Of a stretch of 64,000 nt of DNA, positions 25,145 through 33,559 are shown piece by piece. The notes beneath the pieces were generated by a model. The model did not search any database, was not told the origin of the DNA, and saw nothing but the letters and a program-made list of their open reading frames with translations. Position 1 is the stretch's first letter, and every line of letters starts with the position of its first letter. This DNA comes from Shinella sp. H4-D48 (GTDB lineage Bacteria > Pseudomonadota > Alphaproteobacteria > Rhizobiales > Rhizobiaceae): NCBI RefSeq assembly GCF_022637395.1, contig NZ_CP093337.1, positions 976,001-1,040,000 of the forward strand, written 5' to 3'. The translations under genes were made by a program, and so were the position numbers.

Positions 25145-26005
25145 TCAGATCGTCGTGGAGACAGCTTCGGCGATACGTTCGAGATCAGGGTCGGCGGATG
25201 GACCGACGACCACGAAGGAAGCGTCGCCCTTCTGCCAGGAGATCAGGCCGACATCGTTGCGCATGCTCTCCACCATCGCCGTGGTGCCCTCGACCGGGTC
25301 GCTTTTCAGGAAACAGATTGCGAAGATCTCGTTTTCAGCGTCCCGGTAGAGCAACTGGGCCGTCGGCTTGCCGTTGGCCACCAGCAGGCGCGCGCCCTCG
25401 AAGGTCAGCTTTTGAGCCGTCAGGTCGGGCACGGTGAAGGTCACGCCGGTGCTGGCCGAGAGCCACTCCGCGATATGGTCCTTCTCGCTTGCCGGCACTT
25501 CCACGAGATGGCGTGCCTGCCGCGCATAGATGCGATGATAGTCCGCGACATCGTCGAGCCAGGTGCGGGCGGGCGCGAACTCGTTTGCGGCGGACTGGAA
25601 CGAAGTCTGCTTCTGCTCTGAAATGAGGTAGCCCACGGCGCCGCCGGCGAGAAAGATCACCAGCGAGGCGGCAAGCGCCTGCGGCCAGAAGGCGCTGCGG
25701 CGCGGGGCGCGGGTGTCCGAAATCGGGATGGCGGCAAAACCGAGCGATGACGAAGAATCATCTTGATCGCCGCGGACGTCCTTGATGTTGCGCACCAGAT
25801 CGAGCGGGATCGGCTCCTGCAGCATCCTCTCGAAGGCGCGGGCACCGAACTCGCTGCCGAGCTTGAGCTTTTCGTAGACGGCGCGCGCGGCGGCGTCGTC
25901 GGCGAGGATCGCGTCGATCTCCGCCACTTCGTCTGCCGGCAACTGGCCGTCGAGATAGGCTGACAGACGGACTTCCAACGGGAGACCCTGCGTACTTCCA
26001 ACCAT
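25145..26005 (-). CDS. Membrane anti-sigma factor partner of ECF sigma
   Basis: Protein of 286 residues. The N-terminal cytoplasmic part (1-105) has the anti-sigma pattern EVRLSAYLDGQLPADEVAEI, one transmembrane helix lies at about 112-132 (AASLVIFLAGGAVGYLI), and a periplasmic domain of about 150 residues follows. The zinc-binding HxxxCxxC of ZAS-type anti-sigmas is absent, so it is a non-zinc version like the RsiW/ChrR-unrelated rhizobial group. Its start overlaps the sigma stop (TGATG), showing coupling. The signal that releases the sigma factor is unknown. Confidence 0.87.
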   Translation of the reverse strand: MVGSTQGLPLEVRLSAYLDGQLPADEVAEIDAILADDAAARAVYEKLKLGSEFGARAFERMLQEPIPLDLVRNIKDVRGDQDDSSSSLGFAAIPISDTRAPRRSAFWPQALAASLVIFLAGGAVGYLISEQKQTSFQSAANEFAPARTWLDDVADYHRIYARQARHLVEVPASEKDHIAEWLSASTGVTFTVPDLTAQKLTFEGARLLVANGKPTAQLLYRDAENEIFAICFLKSDPVEGTTAMVESMRNDVGLISWQKGDASFVVVGPSADPDLERIAEAVSTTI

Positions 26006-26523
26006 CAGGCCCTCCTTTCCGTCTGCTCGGAGATCATGGCCGAAAGCCTGATGCGCGCCGCCGAAAGACGGCTCATCACGGTGCCGATCGGTATGCCGAG
26101 AATATCGGCTGCTTCGCGGTAGCTGTGGCCTTCGACATTCACCAGCAGGAAGACGCTGGACAGACCTTCGGGCATTGTCATGATCAACTTGTGCAACTGC
26201 TTGGCATAGACCGCCTTGTCGGCCGACGCTTCGATATGCAGGCTATCCTGCTCGGCCACATCTACGGTGCCGGACCCTGTGCGGACCTTTCGCTTGCGGA
26301 TTTCGTCCACCCAGAGATTGCGCGTCATTGCATAAACCCAGCTTTCGAGCCGGCCTTCACCGTTCCAGAGATGGCACCGCGTGATCGCTCTTTCGCACGC
26401 CTCCTGCACGAGATCGTCTGCATCGCTGCCGTTGCGCGTCAGCGTCATGGCGAAACGACGCAGCTTCGGCAGCAAATTGACCAGTTCTCGCCGGAACTCA
26501 TTCGATTCAGCCGTCGGACGCAT
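26005..26523 (-). CDS. ECF-type RNA polymerase sigma factor
   Basis: Sigma-70 family, extracytoplasmic-function type, 172 residues. Region 2 covers about 25-95, with DADDLVQEACERAITRCHLW and SWVYAMTRNLWVDEIRKRK (-10 recognition). Region 4 covers about 115-165, with MPEGLSSVFLLVNVEGHSY and the helix-turn-helix ADILGIPIGTVMSRLSAA (-35 recognition). It is followed directly by its membrane anti-sigma gene. A perfect 25-base palindrome lies 36 bases upstream of its start. The regulon is unknown; I see no matching promoter consensus in the window. Confidence 0.93.
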   Translation of the reverse strand: MRPTAESNEFRRELVNLLPKLRRFAMTLTRNGSDADDLVQEACERAITRCHLWNGEGRLESWVYAMTRNLWVDEIRKRKVRTGSGTVDVAEQDSLHIEASADKAVYAKQLHKLIMTMPEGLSSVFLLVNVEGHSYREAADILGIPIGTVMSRLSAARIRLSAMISEQTERRA

Positions 26524-26558
26524 TGCTTTTCCAGGGAAACGTTTGGGAACATGGCTCT

Positions 26559-26583
26559 ATTCGCCGTCGCGACGACGGCGAAT
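26559..26583. repeat. 11-bp perfect palindrome upstream of the sigma gene
   Basis: ATTCGCCGTCG (26559-26569) and CGACGGCGAAT (26573-26583) are exact reverse complements with a 3-base centre. It lies between the TPR gene and the sigma gene on the minus strand with no T-run after it, so it looks more like an operator or a 5' UTR hairpin than a terminator. Confidence 0.65.
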
Positions 26584-26715
26584 GCCTGATATGAAACATT
26601 CTTCCACTGGTCTGCAAGCATGAACGGCACCCGGATGCGCAGTTTCCCGCGTTCCCGTCAGGATTGATCGTCGGTTTCCGGCGTCTTCACGTCCCGAGGA
26701 ACGCAGGCACCGATG

Positions 26716-27318
26716 TCAATAGGTGGTGCGTTCGCCGCCGAGCGACTGCAGGAGCGCGCGATAGGCCCAGGTGTTTTCACCGCCGCGGTCGCGAATCTCG
26801 ACAAGCTGCACGCGGGCACCCTCCACATCCCCCTGCTCGAGCAGCGCCTGGCCCATATAGGAGCGGGCGAGAATGTAGTTCTCGTCCTTCTGGAGGGCAC
26901 GCTTGTAGTAGGTCATGCCGAGCTGCATGTTGCCGAGCTTGCGGGTGTTGTAGCCCATGTAGTTGAGAATGCGGGGATCCTCCTGGTCATAGGCGGCGCG
27001 CAGCGCACGAAGCGCATTCTCGTGCTGGCCGGCATAGGCGAATTCGCGGGCGGCTTCATAGAGCTTGTCGTCGATGAGGCGCTCGCTCTTCTTCTGTTCC
27101 TCTGCCGTCGGCTTCTTTTCCGCGGGCTTCAGGTCCTCCGGCGCGATGCATTCCTTCTTCTCGTCGCTCCAGATCTTTCCGTCGGTGCACGTCGTCGTGG
27201 TTTCGGTGGCGACGGGGGGCGTGGTTGTATCGGACTCCGCGGCCCGCGCGGACGAGAAGGCCGTCAGCGAGACGGCGGCGCACAGCGAAAGCAGCAGTTT
27301 ATGGCGGTAAATGGTCAT
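26716..27318 (-). CDS. Exported TPR-repeat protein
   Basis: Protein of 200 residues with a signal peptide (about 1-22, LLLSLCAAVSLTAFSSARA-A). A Thr-rich segment with two cysteines follows (TTTTCTDGKIWSDEKKEC), a charged region, and then two to three tetratricopeptide repeats over about 100-185 (AREFAYAGQHENALRAL, DPRILNYMGYNTRKLG, YILARSYMGQALLEQGD). TPRs bind proteins; a periplasmic envelope role is inferred. The ATG at 27318 is preceded by GGAGGGAA. An upstream in-frame start would hide the signal peptide. It is upstream of the sigma/anti-sigma pair on the same strand but separated by 192 bases. Confidence 0.85.
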   Translation of the reverse strand: MTIYRHKLLLSLCAAVSLTAFSSARAAESDTTTPPVATETTTTCTDGKIWSDEKKECIAPEDLKPAEKKPTAEEQKKSERLIDDKLYEAAREFAYAGQHENALRALRAAYDQEDPRILNYMGYNTRKLGNMQLGMTYYKRALQKDENYILARSYMGQALLEQGDVEGARVQLVEIRDRGGENTWAYRALLQSLGGERTTY

Positions 27319-27447
27319 GGTTCCCTCCGAACGTGTCCACTGCCGGGCGCTGGCCGTCAGGGAAGCGGGCCCGTCCGATGTCGTTGCATCCGGCGGGGCT
27401 GTCCAAGAAATCATGACGGGTCAATGGTGTGATTTATTCGGACGCGT

Positions 27448-28350
27448 CTAGAATTTTGTCGTTTCCGCTAGCGCCAGACTTTGTGCGTCCGGCGTCAGCG
27501 CGTAGCGTTCGCGCACGACGTTCCAATCGCCCGGGGAACCGGAGATCGAGAAGAGATTGTAGCCCGCCGGCGGCTTGTGACCGCCCGGCCCCTGCGAGGC
27601 CGACGCGATACCGACGACCGGCACGGGCTTCGTCTGGCCGGCCAGCCAGTGCACGGTGTCGAGATGGGTATGGCCGTGCAGCACGAGCTCGGCCCCGCCG
27701 CTGGTGATGGTTGCGGCAAAGCGGCGGATGCCGATCATGCGCTTGTGGAAGGCGGTCGCGCCGCGGATGGGCGGGTGGTGGATGAGCACGACGCGGAACA
27801 GGCCGGCTTCGCCCGCCGCCCGCAGCATGTTCACGGTCTCGCGGGCCTGCCGCCTGCCGAAGTAGCCGGATGCCGAAAAGGGTGGCGTCGCGACGGCCGT
27901 CGAGCAGCCGATGATGGCCACAGGCCCGCGCACGCGCAGATAGGGGAAGACATGCCTGTCCTCCTGCCATTCGACCGGGGCGGCATCGCCGCGCATATAG
28001 GGATACCAGGCGCGCGTCGATTTTTCGTAGGCGCCGCGCACATAGGCGTCGTGATTGCCCGGCACGACCGAGACGTTTTCCGGTCGGCCCGCCTCGGCGA
28101 GCCAGTGGCGGACGGCCGCGATCTCCAGCCGCGAGGCGAGGTTCACGAGGTCGCCGGTGATCGCCAGATGATCGGGCGCCTGCCGTTCGATATCGTCGAG
28201 CACGAGGTCGAGCGTGTTGGTGAAGAGATGCCTGCGGCGATTGCGATGCCAGTTGACGAAGCCCGTGATACGCTTGGAAAACAGTTCCACGAAGGTGAGG
28301 GCGGGCAGCGGCCCGAGATGGACATCCGAGATATGGGCAAGTCTGAACAT
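27448..28350 (-). CDS. Metallophosphoesterase (calcineurin-like)
   Basis: Cytoplasmic phosphoesterase of 300 residues with the complete di-metal signature: HISDVHLG at 6-13, GDLVN near 67, PGNHDAYV near 98, IHHPP near 195, and HGHTHLD near 227. This order is that of the calcineurin-like family that includes cAMP phosphodiesterase CpdA and nucleic-acid or nucleotide-sugar hydrolases; the substrate cannot be assigned by eye. No signal peptide. It is monocistronic between the TPR gene and a divergent Nudix gene. Confidence 0.92.
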   Translation of the reverse strand: MFRLAHISDVHLGPLPALTFVELFSKRITGFVNWHRNRRRHLFTNTLDLVLDDIERQAPDHLAITGDLVNLASRLEIAAVRHWLAEAGRPENVSVVPGNHDAYVRGAYEKSTRAWYPYMRGDAAPVEWQEDRHVFPYLRVRGPVAIIGCSTAVATPPFSASGYFGRRQARETVNMLRAAGEAGLFRVVLIHHPPIRGATAFHKRMIGIRRFAATITSGGAELVLHGHTHLDTVHWLAGQTKPVPVVGIASASQGPGGHKPPAGYNLFSISGSPGDWNVVRERYALTPDAQSLALAETTKF

Positions 28351-28459
28351 ACCCTTCCTTAGAGCATAAGGCCGTTAAGGGAAACGCAAGGCGTGGATAT
28401 TCGGCGCTTCGCGATCACGCAGGCTTGATTTGGGAAGGGCCTTGCTGCGAAGTGCCGGT

Positions 28460-28957
28460 ATGGAACAGGACACGCTGCCCGATTTTCCGACGCGAAGCCT
28501 TGTTGCGCGGCTCCTGACATGGGTGCTGCACCGCTACTTCGCATGGTCACGCGGCATGACGATGGGGGTGCGGGCGGCCTGTTTCGATGCCGAGGGCCGC
28601 GTTTTCCTCGTGCGCCACAGCTACGTGCCCGGCTGGCATCTGCCCGGCGGCGGGATCGAGCGCGGCGAGACCGCGCTTCAGGCGCTGGCCAAGGAGATGC
28701 GGGAGGAGGGCAACCTTCAAATCGGCGCTGCGCCACAGCTACTCCACGTCTATTTCAATCGCCGGACCAGCAAGCGCGACCACGTGCTGTTCTACCGCTG
28801 CGACGGCGTGATCCAAACCGCTCCGCGCCTCAAGGACCGCGAGATCGTCGAGGCAGGTTTCTTTAGCCTCGACGCGCTGCCGGCCAGAACGACCGAGGCC
28901 ACCCGCCGGCGGCTGGAGGAAATCGCCGGCCGGTCGCCTTTCGCGGATATCTGGTAG
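28460..28957 (+). CDS. Nudix hydrolase
   Basis: Nucleoside-diphosphate-linked hydrolase of about 165 residues. The Nudix box spans about 58-80: GGGIERGE, seven residues, then KEMREEGNL. Two positions depart from the consensus (Lys for Arg, Asn for the last Gly), while the metal-binding EE pair is kept. A short hydrophobic, basic N-terminus (LLTWVLHRYFAWSRGMTMGV) precedes the fold. ATG 28460 is the best start; a TTG at 28430 is possible. The substrate is unknown. It ends one base before the convergent reductase gene. Confidence 0.88.
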   Translation: MEQDTLPDFPTRSLVARLLTWVLHRYFAWSRGMTMGVRAACFDAEGRVFLVRHSYVPGWHLPGGGIERGETALQALAKEMREEGNLQIGAAPQLLHVYFNRRTSKRDHVLFYRCDGVIQTAPRLKDREIVEAGFFSLDALPARTTEATRRRLEEIAGRSPFADIW

Positions 28958-28958
28958 G

Positions 28959-29945
28959 TCAGGCCGCCTTCAGCTTCTCCCGGCCGTGCGGCGAGGTCAG
29001 GTCGAGGGACGGGCCGACCGGGACGATGCCCGTCGGGTTGATCATGGTGTGGGAGCGGTAATAGTGCTCCTTGATGTGGCGCATGTTGACGGTCTCGGCC
29101 ACGCCCGGCACCTGATAAAGCTCGCGCAGGTAGCCGTCGAGATTGGGATAGTCCGCGATACGACGGATGTTGCACTTGAAGTGGCCTACATAGACAGGAT
29201 CGAAGCGCACCAGCGTCGTGAAGAGCCGCCAGTCGGCCTCCGTGATGCGGTCGCCCGTCAGGTAACGGTTCTTTCCGAGCCGGTCCTCTAGGCTATCGAG
29301 CGTTTCGAACAGCGTGGTGACGCTGCCTTCATAGGCGTCCTGGGTGGTCGCGAAGCCGGCCTTGTAGACGCCGTTGTTGACGGTGTCATAGATCCGGTCG
29401 TTCAGCGCGTCGATTTCGCTGCGCAGGTTTTCCGGGTAGAAATCGTCGGTCGAACCGGTCAGGTGGTCGAAGGCGGAGTTGAACATGCGGATGATCTCGG
29501 CGGATTCGTTTGAGACCATGCGATTCTGCTTCTTGTCCCACAGGACCGGGACGGTGACGCGGCCCGAATAGTGAGGATCGGCCTCGAGATAGACCTCGTA
29601 GAGTGCGGAGGCGCCGAACAGAGGATCAAGCGTGCCGCCGTTCTCTCCCTTGAACTCCCAGCCCTTCGACAGCATCAGCGGATCGACGACGGAAACGGTG
29701 ATAAGGTCTTCCAGCTTCTTGAGTGCACGGAAGATCAGCGTGCGGTGGGCCCAGGGGCAAGCCAGGGAGACGTAGAGGTGATAGCGGTCGGCCTCTGCCG
29801 CAAAGCCGCCTTCGCCGCTGGGGCCCGGCGCGCCATCCGGCGTGATCCAGTTGCGGAACTGCGAAACGGAGCGCTTGAAATGACCCTTTGTGGCCTTCGT
29901 GTCATACCAGACGTCGTGCCAGACGCCGTCAACCAGCATGCCCAT
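28959..29945 (-). CDS. Glutathionyl-hydroquinone reductase (Xi-class GST)
   Basis: Reduces glutathionyl-hydroquinones, releasing hydroquinone and GSSG, in the cytoplasm. It has 328 residues, standard for the family (YqjG/PcpF/ECM4). The catalytic Cys63 lies in ACPWAHR, with the preceding YVSL strand; GRVTVPVLWDKKQNRMVSNES supplies the GSH-binding loop, and RYLTGDRITEADWRLFTTL is in the C-terminal helical domain. GGAGAAGATC precedes the ATG. It diverges from the GNAT gene over 285 bases, which also contain two tiny overlapping reading frames. Confidence 0.94.
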   Translation of the reverse strand: MGMLVDGVWHDVWYDTKATKGHFKRSVSQFRNWITPDGAPGPSGEGGFAAEADRYHLYVSLACPWAHRTLIFRALKKLEDLITVSVVDPLMLSKGWEFKGENGGTLDPLFGASALYEVYLEADPHYSGRVTVPVLWDKKQNRMVSNESAEIIRMFNSAFDHLTGSTDDFYPENLRSEIDALNDRIYDTVNNGVYKAGFATTQDAYEGSVTTLFETLDSLEDRLGKNRYLTGDRITEADWRLFTTLVRFDPVYVGHFKCNIRRIADYPNLDGYLRELYQVPGVAETVNMRHIKEHYYRSHTMINPTGIVPVGPSLDLTSPHGREKLKAA

Positions 29946-30122
29946 GATCTTCTCCTTCTGATCGGCCCGGCGGCCGTGAACTTGGGATCATAGATAGCGT
30001 ATCGGTCCGGACTGGATAGGCGCAATTTCGTGAACAGTGCGTTTTGCCCTTTGACGGAAGCAAATTTTCTGCTATCCGCGCAGACAAGCACCGGCACTCA
30101 AGCCGGCGAGGAAGACGAACGC

Positions 30123-30205
30123 ATGTTCCATACGGGAAACCCACGACGACGCTGATGCCCATGCTGCGCCCCCTTCGGCGGCGGCGCGATAACCCGCATC
30201 CCTAA
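30123..30205 (+). other. Two overlapping micro-ORFs before the GNAT gene
   Basis: An ATG at 30123, 9 bases after GAGGAAG, opens a 10-codon frame MFHTGNPRRR whose TGA (30153-30155) overlaps the ATG of a second 16-codon frame (MPMLRPLRRRR...) ending at 30205, 25 bases before the GNAT start. Both end in runs of arginine codons. They could be a leader that affects the GNAT gene, whose own ribosome site is poor. Expression is unproven. Confidence 0.3.
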
Positions 30206-30230
30206 GCTTCGTATCCGGTTCCCTATCGCC

Positions 30231-30737
30231 ATGAACATGCTCAAGCACAATCTCGTCTACCTGACGGAAGATGTCTCCCACGACGCCGCCATCGAACTCA
30301 TCAACGAAGAAGCCTTCGGTCCCGGCCGGCATGTGCGCGCTGCTGCGCGCATCCGCGAGCAGGGCCCGCACGACCTGTCGCTCTCCTTCGTCTGCACGGA
30401 TGACGGCGAGACGATCGCCTCGGTGCGCATGACCCCGGTTTGGGCCGGCGGCGTGAAGGGCCATCTGCTCGGTCCGCTCGCCGTGCGGCCCTCGCACAAG
30501 AACCAGGGCATCGGCCGCGAACTGCTGCGCATCGCCTGCGCTTCTGCCCGGCGGAAGGGCTCCGAAGCCGTTATCCTGGTCGGCGATCCGCCATATTACG
30601 GCCCGCTCGGCTTCGAAAAGGTTGCGTGGAATGCGCTGTCCTTCCCCGGTCCCGTCGATCCTGCCCGCGTGCTTGTCATGCCCTTTGCCGAGGATACGCA
30701 TGAGCGGCTGAAGGGCGTGATCGCCTGGCGGGGGTGA
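30231..30737 (+). CDS. GNAT family N-acetyltransferase
   Basis: Acetyl-CoA-dependent acetyltransferase of 168 residues (YhbS-like). Motif A is visible as LLGPLAVRPSHKNQGIGRELLRIACASA at about 82-110 (the Q/RxxGxG/A acetyl-CoA loop is KNQGIG). The EAVILVGDPPYYGPLGFEKV segment with its YYGPLGF signature follows. The acceptor substrate is unknown. Two ATGs, 30231 and 30237, fit; neither has a strong ribosome site. It ends 17 bases before the convergent glyoxalase-like gene. Confidence 0.9.
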   Translation: MNMLKHNLVYLTEDVSHDAAIELINEEAFGPGRHVRAAARIREQGPHDLSLSFVCTDDGETIASVRMTPVWAGGVKGHLLGPLAVRPSHKNQGIGRELLRIACASARRKGSEAVILVGDPPYYGPLGFEKVAWNALSFPGPVDPARVLVMPFAEDTHERLKGVIAWRG

Positions 30738-30754
30738 GGGGTTTCTCGACGCCC

Positions 30755-31291
30755 TCAGTCCTTTGCTTCCATGAAGTGGATGCGGTTCTGGAACGGATCG
30801 ATGACGGTCACTTCAAGCCGCGAGCCTTCGTCCTCCAGCCCCGGCTTCATGTAGCGATAGTTCTTGTCGATCAGCTCTTTCTGGAAGGCACGGATGCTTT
30901 TCATGTAGACGACCATGTTGCCGCCGGGCGAGGCATCGCCCGCATGTTCGGACAGATGCAGCCTGAGATTGCCGCGCGAGACCTGCGTATAGAGCGGGAA
31001 ATTGTCGCCGTATCGATGCTCCCAGTCGACGGAAAAACCCAGAAAACCGAGATAGAATTCATGCGCCTTCGCCACATCGAAGATGCGCACGATCGGCACG
31101 GCCTGTTCGAAGGCGATGCCGCCCTCCATCGGCTTTGTCTCGATCTTCGCGGAAAGAATGTTCCAGGCCTCCACGCCGAACTGGCGGGCGACGATTTCGA
31201 GCGCTTCGCTGTGAGTTATCTCGATATTGCGGGCGGCCAGTGTTTCCCGCATGGCTTTCGCCATGGCCTTGGCATCGCGAAAATCGCGCAT
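30755..31291 (-). CDS. Glyoxalase-superfamily protein with helical N-terminus
   Basis: Protein of 178 residues. Residues 1-55 form a helical segment (DAKAMAKAMRETLAARN, THSEALEIVARQFG, AWNILSAKI) found in front of some bleomycin-resistance-like proteins. Residues 60-178 are one VOC unit (VPIVRIFDVAKAHEFYLGFLGF, LRLHLSEHAGDASPG, VTVIDPFQNRIHFME). The Ble-like drug-binding function is possible but not shown; His/Glu residues at the expected metal positions are partly present. The gene is isolated. Confidence 0.88.
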   Translation of the reverse strand: MRDFRDAKAMAKAMRETLAARNIEITHSEALEIVARQFGVEAWNILSAKIETKPMEGGIAFEQAVPIVRIFDVAKAHEFYLGFLGFSVDWEHRYGDNFPLYTQVSRGNLRLHLSEHAGDASPGGNMVVYMKSIRAFQKELIDKNYRYMKPGLEDEGSRLEVTVIDPFQNRIHFMEAKD

Positions 31292-31485
31292 GTCCGTTCC
31301 TCATCTCCCGGCGAAGTCCCCGTCAGTGCCCGCATTGCCGACGCCTTCGCCCAACGATGAACGGTGGAGAAAGGTTCTGATGGAGGCGTTCGCCATGCCT
31401 TCAGGAAAGGCGCGGGTCTGCCGGCCGCCTCCGGCCGTGCGGGAAGACTAGCCCAAGCGACGGCGGCCCGCCAGCGCTTTTCGCG

Positions 31486-33558
31486 CTAGCGGCCTTCGCG
31501 GTACCACATCGCGGAGAAGGCAAGCAGCAGCAGGCCGACACCGGCAAAGCCGGCGAACAAGGGCAGGGAATTGATGCCCTTCAGGACGGTCTCGTCCGTC
31601 ATGCGCAAGGACAGGCGGCCTTCATCGACGGTGCGGACCTGCCCGGAGACCGGCAGCAGGGGCGGCAGCGAAATCGCGCCGCCTTCGGCGTCTACCAGCC
31701 GACGCACGGTGCCCCTTGTGGCGTCGGCGAGCGGCTTCAGCGTCTGCGTGGTGGAGATCGTCGCCTTGAACTCGGGCGCATCGACCGCGCCGACATGAAC
31801 GAGCGCGTTGAGATCGCCGTTGGTGATTTCGTAGAGGCCGGTTTCCGTGGTCTGGACCTCGGCGCGGTAGAGGCCGGGTTCGGCTTCTGTGAGCGCGACC
31901 TGTTGCGTTGCGCCGGATGGCAGCTTGAGCGTGGCCTCTCCGGGCGCATCGCCGACGGTCTGGCGGTTGATCTGCAAGGTGCGGCCGAAGGTGCGCGCGG
32001 TCAGCGCCTCTTCCTCCAGCGCCGGTTCCTGCATCAGCCAGTGGGCGGTGCGCCGGTAGAGCGAGACATGGGGCCCGCCGCCTTCGAAGCCTCGTGCCCA
32101 CAGCCAGCCCTGATCGGAGAGCAGCATGGCGACGCGGCCCTTGCCGGCGCGGTTGAGCACGAGCAGCGGCTTGCCGTCATTGGCTTCCATCACGACGTTG
32201 CCGTCCGGGCGTTGCACGTCCACGGTGCGGAACCAGCGGCCCCAGTGCGGCGGCTCGTCGTTGGCGCCTTCCAGGCCGCGCGTCACGGGATGCTTTTTAC
32301 CCTGATCGGACAGCCGGGGATAGAAGGGCGTCTCGTTCATCGCGCCGGTGGGCGCCGCCGGCAGCACGACCGAGAGCGGCGTGCCGGCGATGGAATCGTT
32401 GCCGGCATGTTCGGGGCCGGCGGCGATCAGCAGGGCCCCGCCATTCTCCACATATTGCGCGATATTGTCGTAATACAGAATCGGCAGCACGCCACGGTGC
32501 TGGTAGCGGTCGAAGATGATGAGGTCGAACTCGTTGATCTTGTCCACGAACAGTTCGCGCGTCGGGAAGGCGATGAGCGACAGTTCGTTGATCGGCGTGC
32601 CGTCCTGCTTTTCCGGCGGGCGCAGGATGGTGAAATGCACGAGGTCGATCGCGGTGTCGGATTTCAACAGGTTGCGCCAGGCGCGTTCGCCGGCATGCGG
32701 CTCGCCCGATACGAGGAGCACGCGCAGGTTCTCGCGGATCCCTTCGATGACGTGGACGGCGCGGTTGTTGGCCGTCGTGATCTCGCCTTCGACCGGGGCT
32801 ACCTCGAATTCGAGAATGTTGTTGCCACCGCGCGGCACGGTGAATTCGAGCGGCTGTTCTGTGCCCGGCGTGGCGTTTTCGGCGGCGATTTCGTTGCCGT
32901 TGAGGCGCACCGTGACGCGTGCCGTGCCGCCGGGCCCTGCACCGTCATCCACCACACGGAATTTCAGCTCCTGCTTTTCGCCGACGATGCCGAAGCGCGG
33001 GGCGCTGACCACCTCGATCCGGCGGTCGAATTCGTCAGGACGGCCCGTGACGAGCGCATGCAGCGGCGCGTCGAAGCCCGTGAAGGCCGCGGCATCGGGG
33101 ATATCGTGTACCTGCCCGTCGGTGATCATGATCGCGCCGCCCACCCGCGAGCGCGGCACGTCCGCGATGGCGGCATTTAGCGCGTCAAACAGGCGCGTCG
33201 AGGGCGTTTCCGACGTGCCGTCGTCGCCGGCCTCCACGATGCGCGGCTCGATGCGCGGATAGCGGGCGAAGCGCTCCTTCAGGCCCTCCAGCGCCGCATC
33301 GGTCTGGGCGGTGCGGGTTTCGTTGTCTTGGCTCTGGCTGCGGTCGACGATGACGGGGACGATGGTGGACAGCGCCTCGCGGTCCTCCTGAAGGAAGACG
33401 GGATTGGCGAGCGCCAGCACCAGAAGGGCGAGCGCCACCGCCCGGACGACGGAACCGCGCAGGCCGCGCCAGAAGCCGAGGGCTGCAAGCGCAAGCCCGA
33501 CGATGCCGATGGCGGCAATCGCGATCCAGGGCAGGAAGGGGGAGAACTGAAGCGTCAT
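31486..33558 (-). CDS. Membrane protein with vWA and glutamine-amidotransferase-like domains
   Basis: Protein of 690 residues, last gene of the MoxR operon. Two N-terminal helices (about 8-55) are followed by a vWA domain with an intact MIDAS start (VDRSQS near 73) and ITDGQ near 145. A beta-rich region comes next, then a class I glutamine-amidotransferase-like Rossmann domain (ELFVDKINEFDLIIFDRYQ and YVENGGALLIAAGPEH, about 330-390), and a C-terminal membrane helix (FAGFAGVGLLLLAFSAMWY). The ATG at 33558 is one base after the stop of the preceding gene. The intact metal site suggests it binds the partner presented by MoxR. Function is not established. Confidence 0.85.
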   Translation of the reverse strand: MTLQFSPFLPWIAIAAIGIVGLALAALGFWRGLRGSVVRAVALALLVLALANPVFLQEDREALSTIVPVIVDRSQSQDNETRTAQTDAALEGLKERFARYPRIEPRIVEAGDDGTSETPSTRLFDALNAAIADVPRSRVGGAIMITDGQVHDIPDAAAFTGFDAPLHALVTGRPDEFDRRIEVVSAPRFGIVGEKQELKFRVVDDGAGPGGTARVTVRLNGNEIAAENATPGTEQPLEFTVPRGGNNILEFEVAPVEGEITTANNRAVHVIEGIRENLRVLLVSGEPHAGERAWRNLLKSDTAIDLVHFTILRPPEKQDGTPINELSLIAFPTRELFVDKINEFDLIIFDRYQHRGVLPILYYDNIAQYVENGGALLIAAGPEHAGNDSIAGTPLSVVLPAAPTGAMNETPFYPRLSDQGKKHPVTRGLEGANDEPPHWGRWFRTVDVQRPDGNVVMEANDGKPLLVLNRAGKGRVAMLLSDQGWLWARGFEGGGPHVSLYRRTAHWLMQEPALEEEALTARTFGRTLQINRQTVGDAPGEATLKLPSGATQQVALTEAEPGLYRAEVQTTETGLYEITNGDLNALVHVGAVDAPEFKATISTTQTLKPLADATRGTVRRLVDAEGGAISLPPLLPVSGQVRTVDEGRLSLRMTDETVLKGINSLPLFAGFAGVGLLLLAFSAMWYREGR

Positions 33559-33559
33559 G

